Origin: Clostridia bacterium
Lineage (GTDB): Bacteria; Bacillota; Clostridia; Oscillospirales; Acutalibacteraceae
DNA length: 44,557 bases
Reading direction: 5' to 3'
NCBI GenBank assembly: GCA_017625435.1
Contig: JAGAKX010000042.1
Location: forward strand, 1-44,557
Positions 14,175 through 20,553 of this stretch are shown here, one piece after another. The position numbers and the translations under genes are program-made. Position 1 is the stretch's first letter; every line of letters starts with the position of its first letter. The notes beneath the pieces are model-generated. The model ran no database searches. It was not told the DNA's origin and worked only from the letters and a program-made list of their open reading frames with translations.

Positions 14175-15548
14175 TTAATAACTGAATCCCTTGTATCTCG
14201 TTCTCTGGTCAAGGGGGTCGTCGCCCGAGGGCTTTATTTCCCGTGAAATTTTCGGTGTTATGGGTCGGGACATACAAAAATAACGGAAGGAATCGGCAAA
14301 ATGGTCCTCGCCCTCGGTATCAAGGTCCTCAGGGACGGTGTCGGAAAATTCCAGAAGAGGAATTGTCCTTATTGCCGCCTTACAGGTGTTGAAGAAATAC
14401 ACCATAGGCTTTCCCTCACCGTCAAAGCCCATACGGTAGTGGCATTGCATCCAACCGGGTATGCGCTTGTTGTCCCCTCGGGAAAAGTACACGAAATGGC
14501 GGTCGGCAGCCTCAATTATGGCTTCACCTCGGGAGGCGTCCCATATAGAGGGGTCCGCCACACCCTCAATGCACTTGCCCTTTAGCCAGCGGTGCTCCGT
14601 TTCGAGCCTTCTTATCTCGGAAAATATCTTGTCGGGATGCCACTTCACACCGTCATTGGGGATATCCGTACAGCCGTAAAGCTGTAAAATCAGGTAGGCT
14701 CTGCCTTCGTAATCTATTGCCCACCAGTCGCAGGAAAAGGGCTTGCGGAAGCCGAAGTCAAAGCTTCTTACAATCTTCCAGTCGTAAGGGATTTCAAAGG
14801 GGGCTATAACGTGGGTATGTTTTCTGTCCTCATAGTGGTCGGGGTCGTCTCGGAACTCCTCAAAGAACTGCCCCTCGAATATGTCCCAGTCCCCGTGAAG
14901 CCACGCCTTTTTAAGCTTGGGGGGCAGGGATTCAAGCTGTTTTATGTATTCGGGGTCACTTTCCATCAATGCGTGATTATCGGTAACAAGGCTCTTTATA
15001 AAAACGTAATCCTCGGGATTTTCCGATTCCCTGAAGCGTCTGTCAACAAAAAGCCGTTTTACGAAGCCGTGCCCCACTCCCCCGGGGTTGCAGGTAAGGT
15101 AGATTCTCTTGGGAAAGGGATTCACACCTCTGACACAGGCCTTGAACCGCTCATATTCCTCTTCCGTCAGCTGTGTTGCCTCGTCAAGGAAAAGGACATC
15201 CACCTCGGTGCCCTGATATTTGTCAATATCCGAGCTGTTGGCACAATGGCGGAACATTATAACCGACCCCGTGGGGAAGGTGATTTCCTTGGTGCTCTCC
15301 TTGTAAACCGCCGTATCGCCGAGAAGTAATTTCAGGGGCTCTATGTGGTTTGCACGAAGCTCCGGGTAGGTACGGCGCACAATCATAATTCTGATGCCCT
15401 TGTAATAAAAGGCAAGAAGCACCGCCTTTATTCTCACCGCCCAGCTTTTTCCGCCGCCTCTGGCACCGCCGAAGGCTACATATCTGTGACTGTCCGAAAG
15501 AAATGCCATCTGCCTCTCCGACGGCACTCCCAAAGTCAATGTTTTCAT
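14175..15548 (-). CDS. Phage terminase large subunit
   Basis: A 457-residue packaging motor. The ATPase half carries a Walker A-type motif GGARGGGKS (about residues 27-35), a Walker B VLFLDEATQL (about 118-127) and the coupling motif 'LTCNPGG' (about 150). The C-terminal nuclease half has 'SFDFGFRKPFSCDWW' (first acidic residue, about 243) and later acidic residues in 'VADPSIWDAS' and 'DHFADSFRYF'. Length and motif order are standard. AGGAG lies before the ATG. It cuts and pumps phage DNA into the head through the portal encoded next. Confidence 0.95.
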   Translation of the reverse strand: MKTLTLGVPSERQMAFLSDSHRYVAFGGARGGGKSWAVRIKAVLLAFYYKGIRIMIVRRTYPELRANHIEPLKLLLGDTAVYKESTKEITFPTGSVIMFRHCANSSDIDKYQGTEVDVLFLDEATQLTEEEYERFKACVRGVNPFPKRIYLTCNPGGVGHGFVKRLFVDRRFRESENPEDYVFIKSLVTDNHALMESDPEYIKQLESLPPKLKKAWLHGDWDIFEGQFFEEFRDDPDHYEDRKHTHVIAPFEIPYDWKIVRSFDFGFRKPFSCDWWAIDYEGRAYLILQLYGCTDIPNDGVKWHPDKIFSEIRRLETEHRWLKGKCIEGVADPSIWDASRGEAIIEAADRHFVYFSRGDNKRIPGWMQCHYRMGFDGEGKPMVYFFNTCKAAIRTIPLLEFSDTVPEDLDTEGEDHFADSFRYFCMSRPITPKISREIKPSGDDPLDQRTRYKGFSY

Positions 15549-15587
15549 AAATCTCTCCTTTTTGTATTAATTCCCGTGGTCTACCTC

Positions 15588-15685
15588 GTAGGGGCGGGGT
15601 TGCCCCGCCCGTTACATAACTTCTGTAACTTTGGTTGATAAAAAATTACAACCCTTTTGAGCGGGCGGGGAAACCCCGCCCCTAC
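15588..15685. repeat. Family A palindromic repeat, full copy
   Basis: GTAGGGGCGGGGTTGCCCCG at the left and GGGGAAACCCCGCCCCTAC at the right around an A/T-rich centre with 'ACATAACTTCTGTAAC'. It lies upstream of the terminase gene. The remainder of 15549-16032 holds a diverged copy of part of the 119-bp repeat and two heptamer tracts. Confidence 0.8.
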
Positions 15686-15774
15686 CGTAAAAAGTTCCCC
15701 TCGGGGACATACCTCTTCACCTTTACCTCTTACCTGTTACTTCGCCTTCGGCTACCCCTCCCCTACGATATTTT

Positions 15775-16032
15775 CGCCTCCGAATTCCGAAATCCGAAAT
15801 CCGAATTCGTTCTGCACTCTGCACTAAAAAGCCGTAAACGGCACGATATATTTTCCTTTCGGGAAATTCGATATAAATGCTGCCGCATTTTCGATATGTT
15901 GCTTCGCAACACGATATGTTTACCTTGCGGAAAACGTGAAAGAAACTTTTACCGAAGAAAAAATCTCCGAATTCGTTCTGCGTTCTGCGTTTTGCGTTTT
16001 GCACTTTGCACTTTGCACTTTGCATTCTGCAC
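15775..16032. repeat. Two heptamer tracts with an A/T-rich spacer
   Basis: Tract one (15775-15828) has TCCGAATTCCGAAATCCGAA units then TGCACTC. Tract two (15965-16032) has TCCGAATTC then TGCGTTC, TGCGTTT and TGCACTT units and ends at the stop codon of the winged-helix gene. Reading frames through them are low-complexity and judged not real. Confidence 0.65.
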
Positions 16033-16503
16033 TTACCTTTCCCTCTTCTTAAAGACCGGCACCTTCTCCCGTGCTCTGGCTTCTGCACGCTCAATATCGT
16101 ATGAAGCATCAGGGTCAGGTGTGGGCACGGGCTTTTTACCCGAAGCCTTGCCGTGACGGGGGCTGTTTTCCTTTTTCTCCCTCGCCTTTCCCCTCTCTCC
16201 CTCGCAGGAGAAGGGCGGAAGAAGCGTTATAAGAAGTCCCTTTTTCCCCATATTCTCTGTGCGTATACCGCCGTCTGCCACAAACCGCTTTATAGCCGTT
16301 CGCACCGCTGAAAGGCTGACCCCCGACACCTCGGCAATCTCCTCATACTTCATAAGGCATTGCCCGGGATTTACCCTGATGCCGTTTACCACCGCCGAAT
16401 TGTAACGGGCATTGAACAGAATAACCTCGCAGACAGCAAGATGCTTCGGGTCCTTTATGTACAATTCAAATACCGCACGGGGATGAAAATAAAAACCGTT
16501 CAT
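16033..16503 (-). CDS. Winged-helix DNA-binding protein, phage replisome-organizer-like
   Basis: A 156-residue protein, start placed at MNGFYFHPRA because AGGTG lies 6 nt upstream; a GTG three codons earlier lacks a site. Residues about 45-90 form a helix-turn-helix with a wing (YEEIAEVSGVSLSAVRTAIK then a beta hairpin to 'GLLITLLPP'), as in N-terminal domains of phage replication-initiation proteins. The tail is basic and disordered, ending 'ASYDIERAEARA', which resembles C-termini of such replisome organizers. It lies upstream of the terminase, where a small terminase is often found, so a DNA-recognition role in packaging is the alternative. Confidence 0.55.
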   Translation of the reverse strand: MNGFYFHPRAVFELYIKDPKHLAVCEVILFNARYNSAVVNGIRVNPGQCLMKYEEIAEVSGVSLSAVRTAIKRFVADGGIRTENMGKKGLLITLLPPFSCEGERGKAREKKENSPRHGKASGKKPVPTPDPDASYDIERAEARAREKVPVFKKRER

Positions 16504-16524
16504 ATTGTTCACCTGCTTTTCCGA

Positions 16525-16770
16525 TTACTTCATAAGCTCCTCTGGAAAGCCGAACACGATTCTGATTCCGTCCTCAGCTTCGTCCTCACTTTTGCTCAGC
16601 GCCGTGACAACGCTTACGGCTTCCTTCACCGCTGCACCCACATCCTTGAGAAGCTTCGGGTCAGGCTCCGTGCCGTCTTCTTTTTTCAGCACACGCTTTA
16701 CCATTTTCAGCACCTCGGAAGCAAGTATCCCTGCCGCCGTGCTCAAATTCTCCTCTGCCTTCTTCTTCAC
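16525..16770 (-). CDS. Small charged phage protein, function unknown
   Basis: An 81-residue product if begun at the GTG at 16770, which has AGAGGTG at good spacing. A GTG at 16779 is possible but abuts its site. The protein is Lys/Glu-rich and helical ('AAGILASEVLKMVKRVLKKE', 'AAVKEAVSVVTALSKSEDEA') and ends 'VFGFPEELMK'. It is the first gene of the visible phage cluster, 21 nt before the winged-helix gene. It could be a small terminase-like or regulatory protein, but no family is recognised. Confidence 0.45.
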   Translation of the reverse strand: MKKKAEENLSTAAGILASEVLKMVKRVLKKEDGTEPDPKLLKDVGAAVKEAVSVVTALSKSEDEAEDGIRIVFGFPEELMK

Positions 16771-16800
16771 AGGCTTCACCTCTTTTCAGTTTCAGGCAAC

Positions 16801-16831
16801 AAAAAGGGCGGACCTCCCGAAGGAAGTCCGC
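16801..16831 (-). terminator. Intrinsic terminator upstream of the phage cluster (1)
   Basis: The minus strand folds as GCGGACTTCC-TTCG-GGAGGTCCGC (one G-T pair) followed by CCTTTTTG. It lies about 30 nt before the first phage gene, so it would block read-through into the cluster unless overridden. Confidence 0.65.
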
Positions 16832-16875
16832 TTTGCAATTAATGCTGTTCAGTTGTCTGTAAATTAAGTTTTGTG

Positions 16876-16907
16876 AAAAAAAGCGCCGACCCGAAAATAC
16901 GGGTCGG
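16876..16907 (-). terminator. Intrinsic terminator upstream of the phage cluster (2)
   Basis: The minus strand has CCGACCCG-TATTTT-CGGGTCGG followed by CGCTTTTTTT. It is strong, and begins only about 20-30 nt after the predicted start of the promoter at 16936. Confidence 0.75.
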
Positions 16908-16935
16908 TTGTCAGCTCTTTCTCTATTGCGCCCTT

Positions 16936-16964
16936 AGTATACCACATTCGTATGGCAAAAGTCT
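16936..16964 (-). promoter_or_regulatory. Candidate extended -10 promoter for the phage cluster
   Basis: The minus strand has TGGTATACT, an extended -10 with hexamer TATACT at 16936-16941. The -35 at 17-nt spacing is weak (AGACTT). Transcripts would meet two terminators before the first gene. Confidence 0.45.
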
Positions 16965-17027
16965 AGTCTAAAACCGGGGTTTTTGAAGAAAATTTCCCGT
17001 GATTTTTTCTCACTTTTTTGTGCAAAG

Positions 17028-17041
17028 TGAACAAATGTTCG
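17028..17041. promoter_or_regulatory. LexA/SOS-box-like operator
   Basis: TGAACAAATGTTCG matches the Bacillota LexA box CGAAC-N4-GTTCG at all but the first base. It overlaps a plus-strand promoter-like pair (TTGTGC, 17 nt, GATAAT) and lies about 90 bp upstream of the minus-strand promoter at 16936. Many prophages are SOS-induced, so this fits its position, but the match is from eye alone. Confidence 0.5.
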
Positions 17042-17328
17042 ATAATATTCATCAAAAATCACCATTTATCCCACATTTTCAGCATTTTTGTCCGATATTT
17101 ATCATCCTTACCGTAGGGGAGGGGTCTCCCCTCCCGCCTTTGGTAAAATGTGTTATATGATTTTTGTCCCGTAGGGCATCGCAAGTGCATTTCACTTTGT
17201 CGAGGACGCCGAACCCTACAATGTTTAATCTACAGCAGAGCCCCTCGAAAAAATCTCCGAACGCCAATTCCGAATTCGTTTTGCGTTCTGCACTCTGCAC
17301 TCTGCACTTTTCATTAATTTCTTCTCCC

Positions 17329-17355
17329 CATATATACGTGCGCGCACACGCGCGC
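17329..17355. other. 27-bp alternating purine-pyrimidine tract (Z-DNA prone)
   Basis: Strict pyrimidine-purine alternation for 27 bases, with a TATATA half and a GCGCGC-rich half. Such tracts can adopt Z-DNA under negative supercoiling. It lies about 40 bp from the promoter-like site at 17393. Confidence 0.7.
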
Positions 17356-17392
17356 CCGGTATTGTTGTTCTTTTAAACGTGTTTATCGTGTT

Positions 17393-17420
17393 ACTATATA
17401 ATGTAATGTTTGCGTGTCAA
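17393..17420 (-). promoter_or_regulatory. Candidate promoter whose -35 is one copy of the 11-bp repeat
   Basis: The minus strand reads TTGACA (17415-17420), 16 nt, TATAGT (17393-17398). The TTGACA is part of repeat unit TTGACACGCAAA, so any protein binding the repeats would cover this -35. Transcription would run toward the phage genes. Confidence 0.45.
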
Positions 17421-17614
17421 TTTGCGTGTCAATTTTTCGGCGTTTGCGTGTCATTTCCGTGTTAAAAACCCTGTCAATTCACCCTTATTTTACCCCACAA
17501 AAAATCCCCCTGAGCCCTTATTTTTCAAGGGGTCAGGGGGAAGGGATTTCCGTGTTATTTTCCGTGTCATTTGCGTGTCAAAATTTCACCATTTGCGTGT
17601 CAATTTGCGTGTTA
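17409..17614. repeat. Iteron-like array of nine 11-bp repeats
   Basis: Nine direct copies of TTT(G/C)CGTGT(C/T)A: four at 17409, 17421, 17443 and 17454, five at 17547, 17559, 17570, 17592 and 17604 (start positions). Spacings are 11, 12 or 22 bp, so all lie on one face of the helix. A hairpin sits between the two clusters. Regular phasing suggests binding of a protein array, as in a replication origin or operator. Confidence 0.75.
17497..17541 (-). terminator. Hairpin terminator between the two repeat clusters
   Basis: The minus strand has CCCCCTGA...TCAGGGGG with extra inner pairing (CCCTTG with an AAGGG arm), followed by ATTTTTTG. It would stop transcription coming from the right before it reaches the left repeat cluster. 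Confidence 0.65.
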
Positions 17615-17656
17615 ATTCTGAAAACAGAAGAAATTTTCCTTACGGCACATTATACG

Positions 17657-17863
17657 GTAGGGGAGGGGGCGAATGAGTGTGCCGCTGTCGGTGACAGATG
17701 AAGGCACGCGAAAGAGGTGAAGAAACAAGGAGTATTGCGAAGTGCGCCAAACGAGCAAGACGACTATGTTTCTGAGGGATATCCCTCCCGCTCAAAAGAG
17801 TTGTAATTTTTACAGATTAAAGTTACCGGAGTTATGAAACGGGAGGGGAAACCCCTCCCCTAC
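17657..17863. repeat. Family A repeat with nested 113-bp element (inverse of 10728-10840)
   Basis: GTAGGGGAGGGGG on the left and CCCCTCCCCTAC on the right enclose 17670-17782, the inverted counterpart of the sequence at 10728-10840, with a short divergent stretch in the middle. Together with the features above and below it accounts for most of the gene-free region 16780-18038. Confidence 0.75.
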
Positions 17864-17964
17864 AGACGGATTTTATTACGGCACAGCCTCAGAATAAATT
17901 CCCTGAAAACCCGTGCTGTCTGCTCTCCTTTTCGGGAGGGGAGACCCCTCCCCTACGATATTTT

Positions 17965-18037
17965 CGCCTCCGAATTCCGAATTCCGAATTCGTTCTGCGT
18001 TTTGCGTTTTGCGTTTTGCGTTTTGCACTCTGCACTC
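17965..18037. repeat. Heptamer tract before the GH35 stop codon
   Basis: TCCGAATTCCGAATTCCGAA followed by TGCGTTT units and TGCACTC, ending next to the stop codon of the beta-galactosidase gene, as other copies end next to phage gene stops. Confidence 0.7.
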
Positions 18038-18038
18038 T

Positions 18039-19781
18039 TTATCTTTCCTTACAAAGAATTGGTGTGTCAACAAACTCAGCTTCGGGCTCGCCCTTTATGC
18101 CGTCGGATTCGAATACGATAATTTCGTTTTCTCCCTCTTTCAGGACGGATTTCGGAACAAAAAGAGTCACCTGAGGGCCGATTTCCCAGTATCTTCCGAG
18201 ATTAAAGCCGTTTATTACAACAAAGCCCTTGGTGAAATTGTCAAGCTTCAAGAAGGTGTCCTGACATTCCGAAATGTCAAAATAACCTCTGTAAAATGCC
18301 GATTTTTCATCCCCGTCCCCGTCAAAAATGAGGCGGTCAAGGTTGTTCATTTCCAGGGGATAAACATCCCAGCCGAAGTGGATTCTGCCGTCAATAAGGC
18401 ATCTTCCCGCAATACCCTTCTTGCGCATCATCTTGGGTCCGAAATTTGTTCTGCCCATATTCTCGCAGAGAATCGTAAGGGTATCACCCTTTTTTGCGGA
18501 AAACTGAGCTTCAAGGGAATCGTTTATGTAAAGCACGTCAATAAGCTCTTTGTTTATGTAAATCTGTGCTCTGTCACCGAGAGTCTCAAGGGTCAGCTTA
18601 ACGTCCTTATAGTCACGGTTAAGAGTTGTTTTATAGGCAATATAGCCGTAGCCGATACCGTATTTTTCCATACACTTGGGCACATCTGAGTGCACGGGTG
18701 AGGAAAGCCTTTTAAGTGAGCAGAAAATACCCGTTTTTTCGGGAAGCTTTACCTTTCCGTAAGCCTTTTTTAGTCGGTTACGGGGAATTTCGGGCAAATC
18801 GTAATCAACATATTTTTTAATAACCTCCCTTACCGCCATATACTTTTCTGTGACATCTCCGCACTCGGAAAGGCAGGCATCATAGTCATAGCTTGTTACA
18901 TCGGGCAGGTACTTTTCGTAGTGATTTGCCCCCGAAGTGAAGCCGAAATTGGTGCCGCCTATGAACATATACATATTAAGGTGACCGCGCTTCAGCATAT
19001 CGTCAACGACCTTGGCGTAGTCCTCGGCACTTGTGGTGTGGTGCTTTTCGTCTCCCCAGGCATCAAACCAGCCGTTCCACATCTCCATACACATTTTGGG
19101 CGAGTCGGGGAACAGTCTGTCGTGAGCGGCAAAGTTCTCCTCAACACGGCTTCCGAAATTAAGTGTTGCAAGAAGACCGTCAATGCAGCCGTCAAGAATG
19201 TCGCTCTCGCTTGTGCCGTCAGAGGTGAAAAGGGGCACGTCAATTCCCCTTCTCCGGAAGCCCTCTTTAAGATAATTAAGATACTCCTTATCGTCACCGT
19301 AATAGCCGTATTCATTTTCACATTGCAGCATAATGACGTTACCGCCGTTTGTTGCAAGGTAAGGGCGCACCTCGGCTAAAAGCCTGTCAAGATAACGGTC
19401 AAAGCAGGCAATATACTTTTTGTTCATACAGCGGATTTCCATATCCTCATCGGTCTGAATCCACCAGGGAAGACCGCCGAATTCCCACTCCGAGCAGATG
19501 TAGGGACCGGGACGTACAATTGCCATAAGCCCCTTCTCCCCTGCCTTTTTAAGGAATAAGCCGATATCGAGACCGCCCGAAAAATCGAACTCCCCTTCCT
19601 TTTTCTCGTGCATATTCCAGGCACAGTAGGTTTCCACACAGTTACAGCCCATTGCAAGAAGCTTATCGAAAATATCATCCCATGTATCGGGCATATTGCG
19701 GAAATAATGCACCGCACCGGAAATTAATTTTACAGGCTTCCCGTCCTTTATAAAGTCTTTTCCGATAATCTCAAATTTCAT
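18039..19781 (-). CDS. Beta-galactosidase, glycoside hydrolase family 35
   Basis: A 580-residue GH35 enzyme that removes terminal beta-linked galactose. The TIM barrel spans about residues 5-330, with the family signature VRPGPYICSEWEFGGLPWW (about 90-108), the acid/base Glu in QCENEYG (about residue 157) and the nucleophile Glu in MCMEMWNGWF (about residue 235). C-terminal jelly-roll domains follow, with 'FVVINGFNLGRYWEIGPQ' near the end, a stretch usual for this family. No signal peptide is present, so it acts in the cytoplasm on imported galactosides. No transporter is visible nearby; the gene appears monocistronic. Confidence 0.95.
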   Translation of the reverse strand: MKFEIIGKDFIKDGKPVKLISGAVHYFRNMPDTWDDIFDKLLAMGCNCVETYCAWNMHEKKEGEFDFSGGLDIGLFLKKAGEKGLMAIVRPGPYICSEWEFGGLPWWIQTDEDMEIRCMNKKYIACFDRYLDRLLAEVRPYLATNGGNVIMLQCENEYGYYGDDKEYLNYLKEGFRRRGIDVPLFTSDGTSESDILDGCIDGLLATLNFGSRVEENFAAHDRLFPDSPKMCMEMWNGWFDAWGDEKHHTTSAEDYAKVVDDMLKRGHLNMYMFIGGTNFGFTSGANHYEKYLPDVTSYDYDACLSECGDVTEKYMAVREVIKKYVDYDLPEIPRNRLKKAYGKVKLPEKTGIFCSLKRLSSPVHSDVPKCMEKYGIGYGYIAYKTTLNRDYKDVKLTLETLGDRAQIYINKELIDVLYINDSLEAQFSAKKGDTLTILCENMGRTNFGPKMMRKKGIAGRCLIDGRIHFGWDVYPLEMNNLDRLIFDGDGDEKSAFYRGYFDISECQDTFLKLDNFTKGFVVINGFNLGRYWEIGPQVTLFVPKSVLKEGENEIIVFESDGIKGEPEAEFVDTPILCKER

Positions 19782-19802
19782 ATAAATCTCTCCCTGTTAT
19801 TG

Positions 19803-19829
19803 TAACGGGAGGGGCAACCCCTCCCCTAC
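19803..19829. repeat. Family A repeat, half element
   Basis: Only the right-hand palindrome is present (CGGGAGGGGCAACCCCTCCC then CTAC). It lies between pflA and the GH35 gene and could form a transcription-terminating or RNA-stabilising hairpin. Confidence 0.65.
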
Positions 19830-19851
19830 GCTTAATTTCTCTTTTCTGATA

Positions 19852-20553
19852 TTACAGCAAAGCCATTAATCTGTCAATGGTGTCGGGACTGCATTCGGGA
19901 AGGTGTCCGAAGGGGAAAGTTAATCCCATATTGTCATATTTCACCTGACAGATTTTTCTGAAGGGCAGAAGCTCGGTTTTGTCAACAACGGAGAATTTTT
20001 CCGTTATTTTCTTTAATTCTTCTATATTCTCTTCCGTATCGTTTACCGTGGGGATAATAACCTGCCTTACTGTGACGGGTATGCTCATTTCCTGAAGCAC
20101 TCCGAGAAAACGGAGAACCCTTTCCATATCACAGCCCACATTCTCACAGTAAAGGACATTATTTGTGTATTTTATATCTAAAAGCACTCTATCTGTCACT
20201 TTAAGAAGCTTTTCCGTATTTTGCGAATACAGACTGCCCGAGGTATCAAGGCAGGTATTTATGCCGTTTTTACGGCAAAGAGAAAAAACCTCAGCGGCAA
20301 ACTCACTCTGCAGAAGGGGCTCACCCCCTGTAAGGGTAATTCCGCCCTCTTTTCCGAAATAAGCCTTGTATCTTAAGGCCTTATTTACAATTTCTTCTGC
20401 CGTGTATTCGGTTCCGTCCTTTATGTCCCAGGTATCGGGATTGTGACAGCACTTACACCTCAGATTACACCCCTGCAGAAACACAGCAAAACGAACCCCG
20501 GGACCGTCAACGGTGCCGAGGCTCTGAATGGAATGTACTCTGCCCTTAATCAT
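19852..20553 (-). CDS. pflA: Pyruvate formate-lyase activating enzyme (radical SAM)
   Basis: A 233-residue radical SAM protein that installs the glycyl radical on pyruvate formate-lyase. The cluster motif is in [15 protein letters not shown] (Cys29, Cys33 and Cys36, CxxxCxxC), with the SAM-binding GGEP in [10 protein letters not shown] at about residues 76-79. The N-terminus '[20 protein letters not shown]' is diagnostic of PflA. It overlaps the pflB stop by 4 nt (ATGA), so both are translated as a pair. Confidence 0.96.
   Translation of the reverse strand: MIKGRVHSIQSLGTVDGPGVRFAVFLQGCNLRCKCCHNPDTWDIKDGTEYTAEEIVNKALRYKAYFGKEGGITLTGGEPLLQSEFAAEVFSLCRKNGINTCLDTSGSLYSQNTEKLLKVTDRVLLDIKYTNNVLYCENVGCDMERVLRFLGVLQEMSIPVTVRQVIIPTVNDTEENIEELKKITEKFSVVDKTELLPFRKICQVKYDNMGLTFPFGHLPECSPDTIDRLMALL

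Larger units (their letters stand above)
964..17614 (-). mobile_element. Partial or cryptic short-tailed (podovirus-like) prophage
   Basis: A co-directional block on the minus strand: two small upstream genes, large terminase, portal, Prp-like protease, scaffold, major capsid protein, connectors, structural proteins, tail fibre, endolysin, holin and XhlA-like protein. There is no tape-measure gene, which fits a short tail. No integrase, repressor, excisionase, DNA replication gene or att sites are visible, so it is a remnant, a satellite or a domesticated particle locus. Unusually for a phage late operon, four gene junctions contain 300-580 bp of host-type repeats. The right limit is taken at the end of the 11-bp repeat array and is a judgement. 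Confidence 0.75.

Noticed and set aside
16525..16770. Small terminase subunit
   Set aside because: Position and size fit loosely, but no helix-turn-helix or conserved small-terminase pattern is visible, so it is left as unknown.
17409..17614. CRISPR array
   Set aside because: Units are 11 bp and spaced by 0-11 bp. Spacers of 25-40 bp and 23-37 bp repeats are absent, and no cas genes are present.
964..17614. Complete inducible prophage
   Set aside because: No integrase, repressor, replication genes or att repeats can be found in this window, and the right flank passes directly into host genes.
17410..17701. Plus-strand frames of 88-95 codons across the 11-bp repeat array
   Set aside because: Repeated Arg-Val-Asn or Cys-Val-Ser strings come from the DNA repeats themselves; no ribosome site is present and the frame runs into a family A repeat.
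15723..18121. Open frames through the heptamer and palindromic repeats (for example around 15723-16109 and 17834-18121)
   Set aside because: They translate to low-complexity strings that recur at every tract, have no ribosome site, and change frame between copies.
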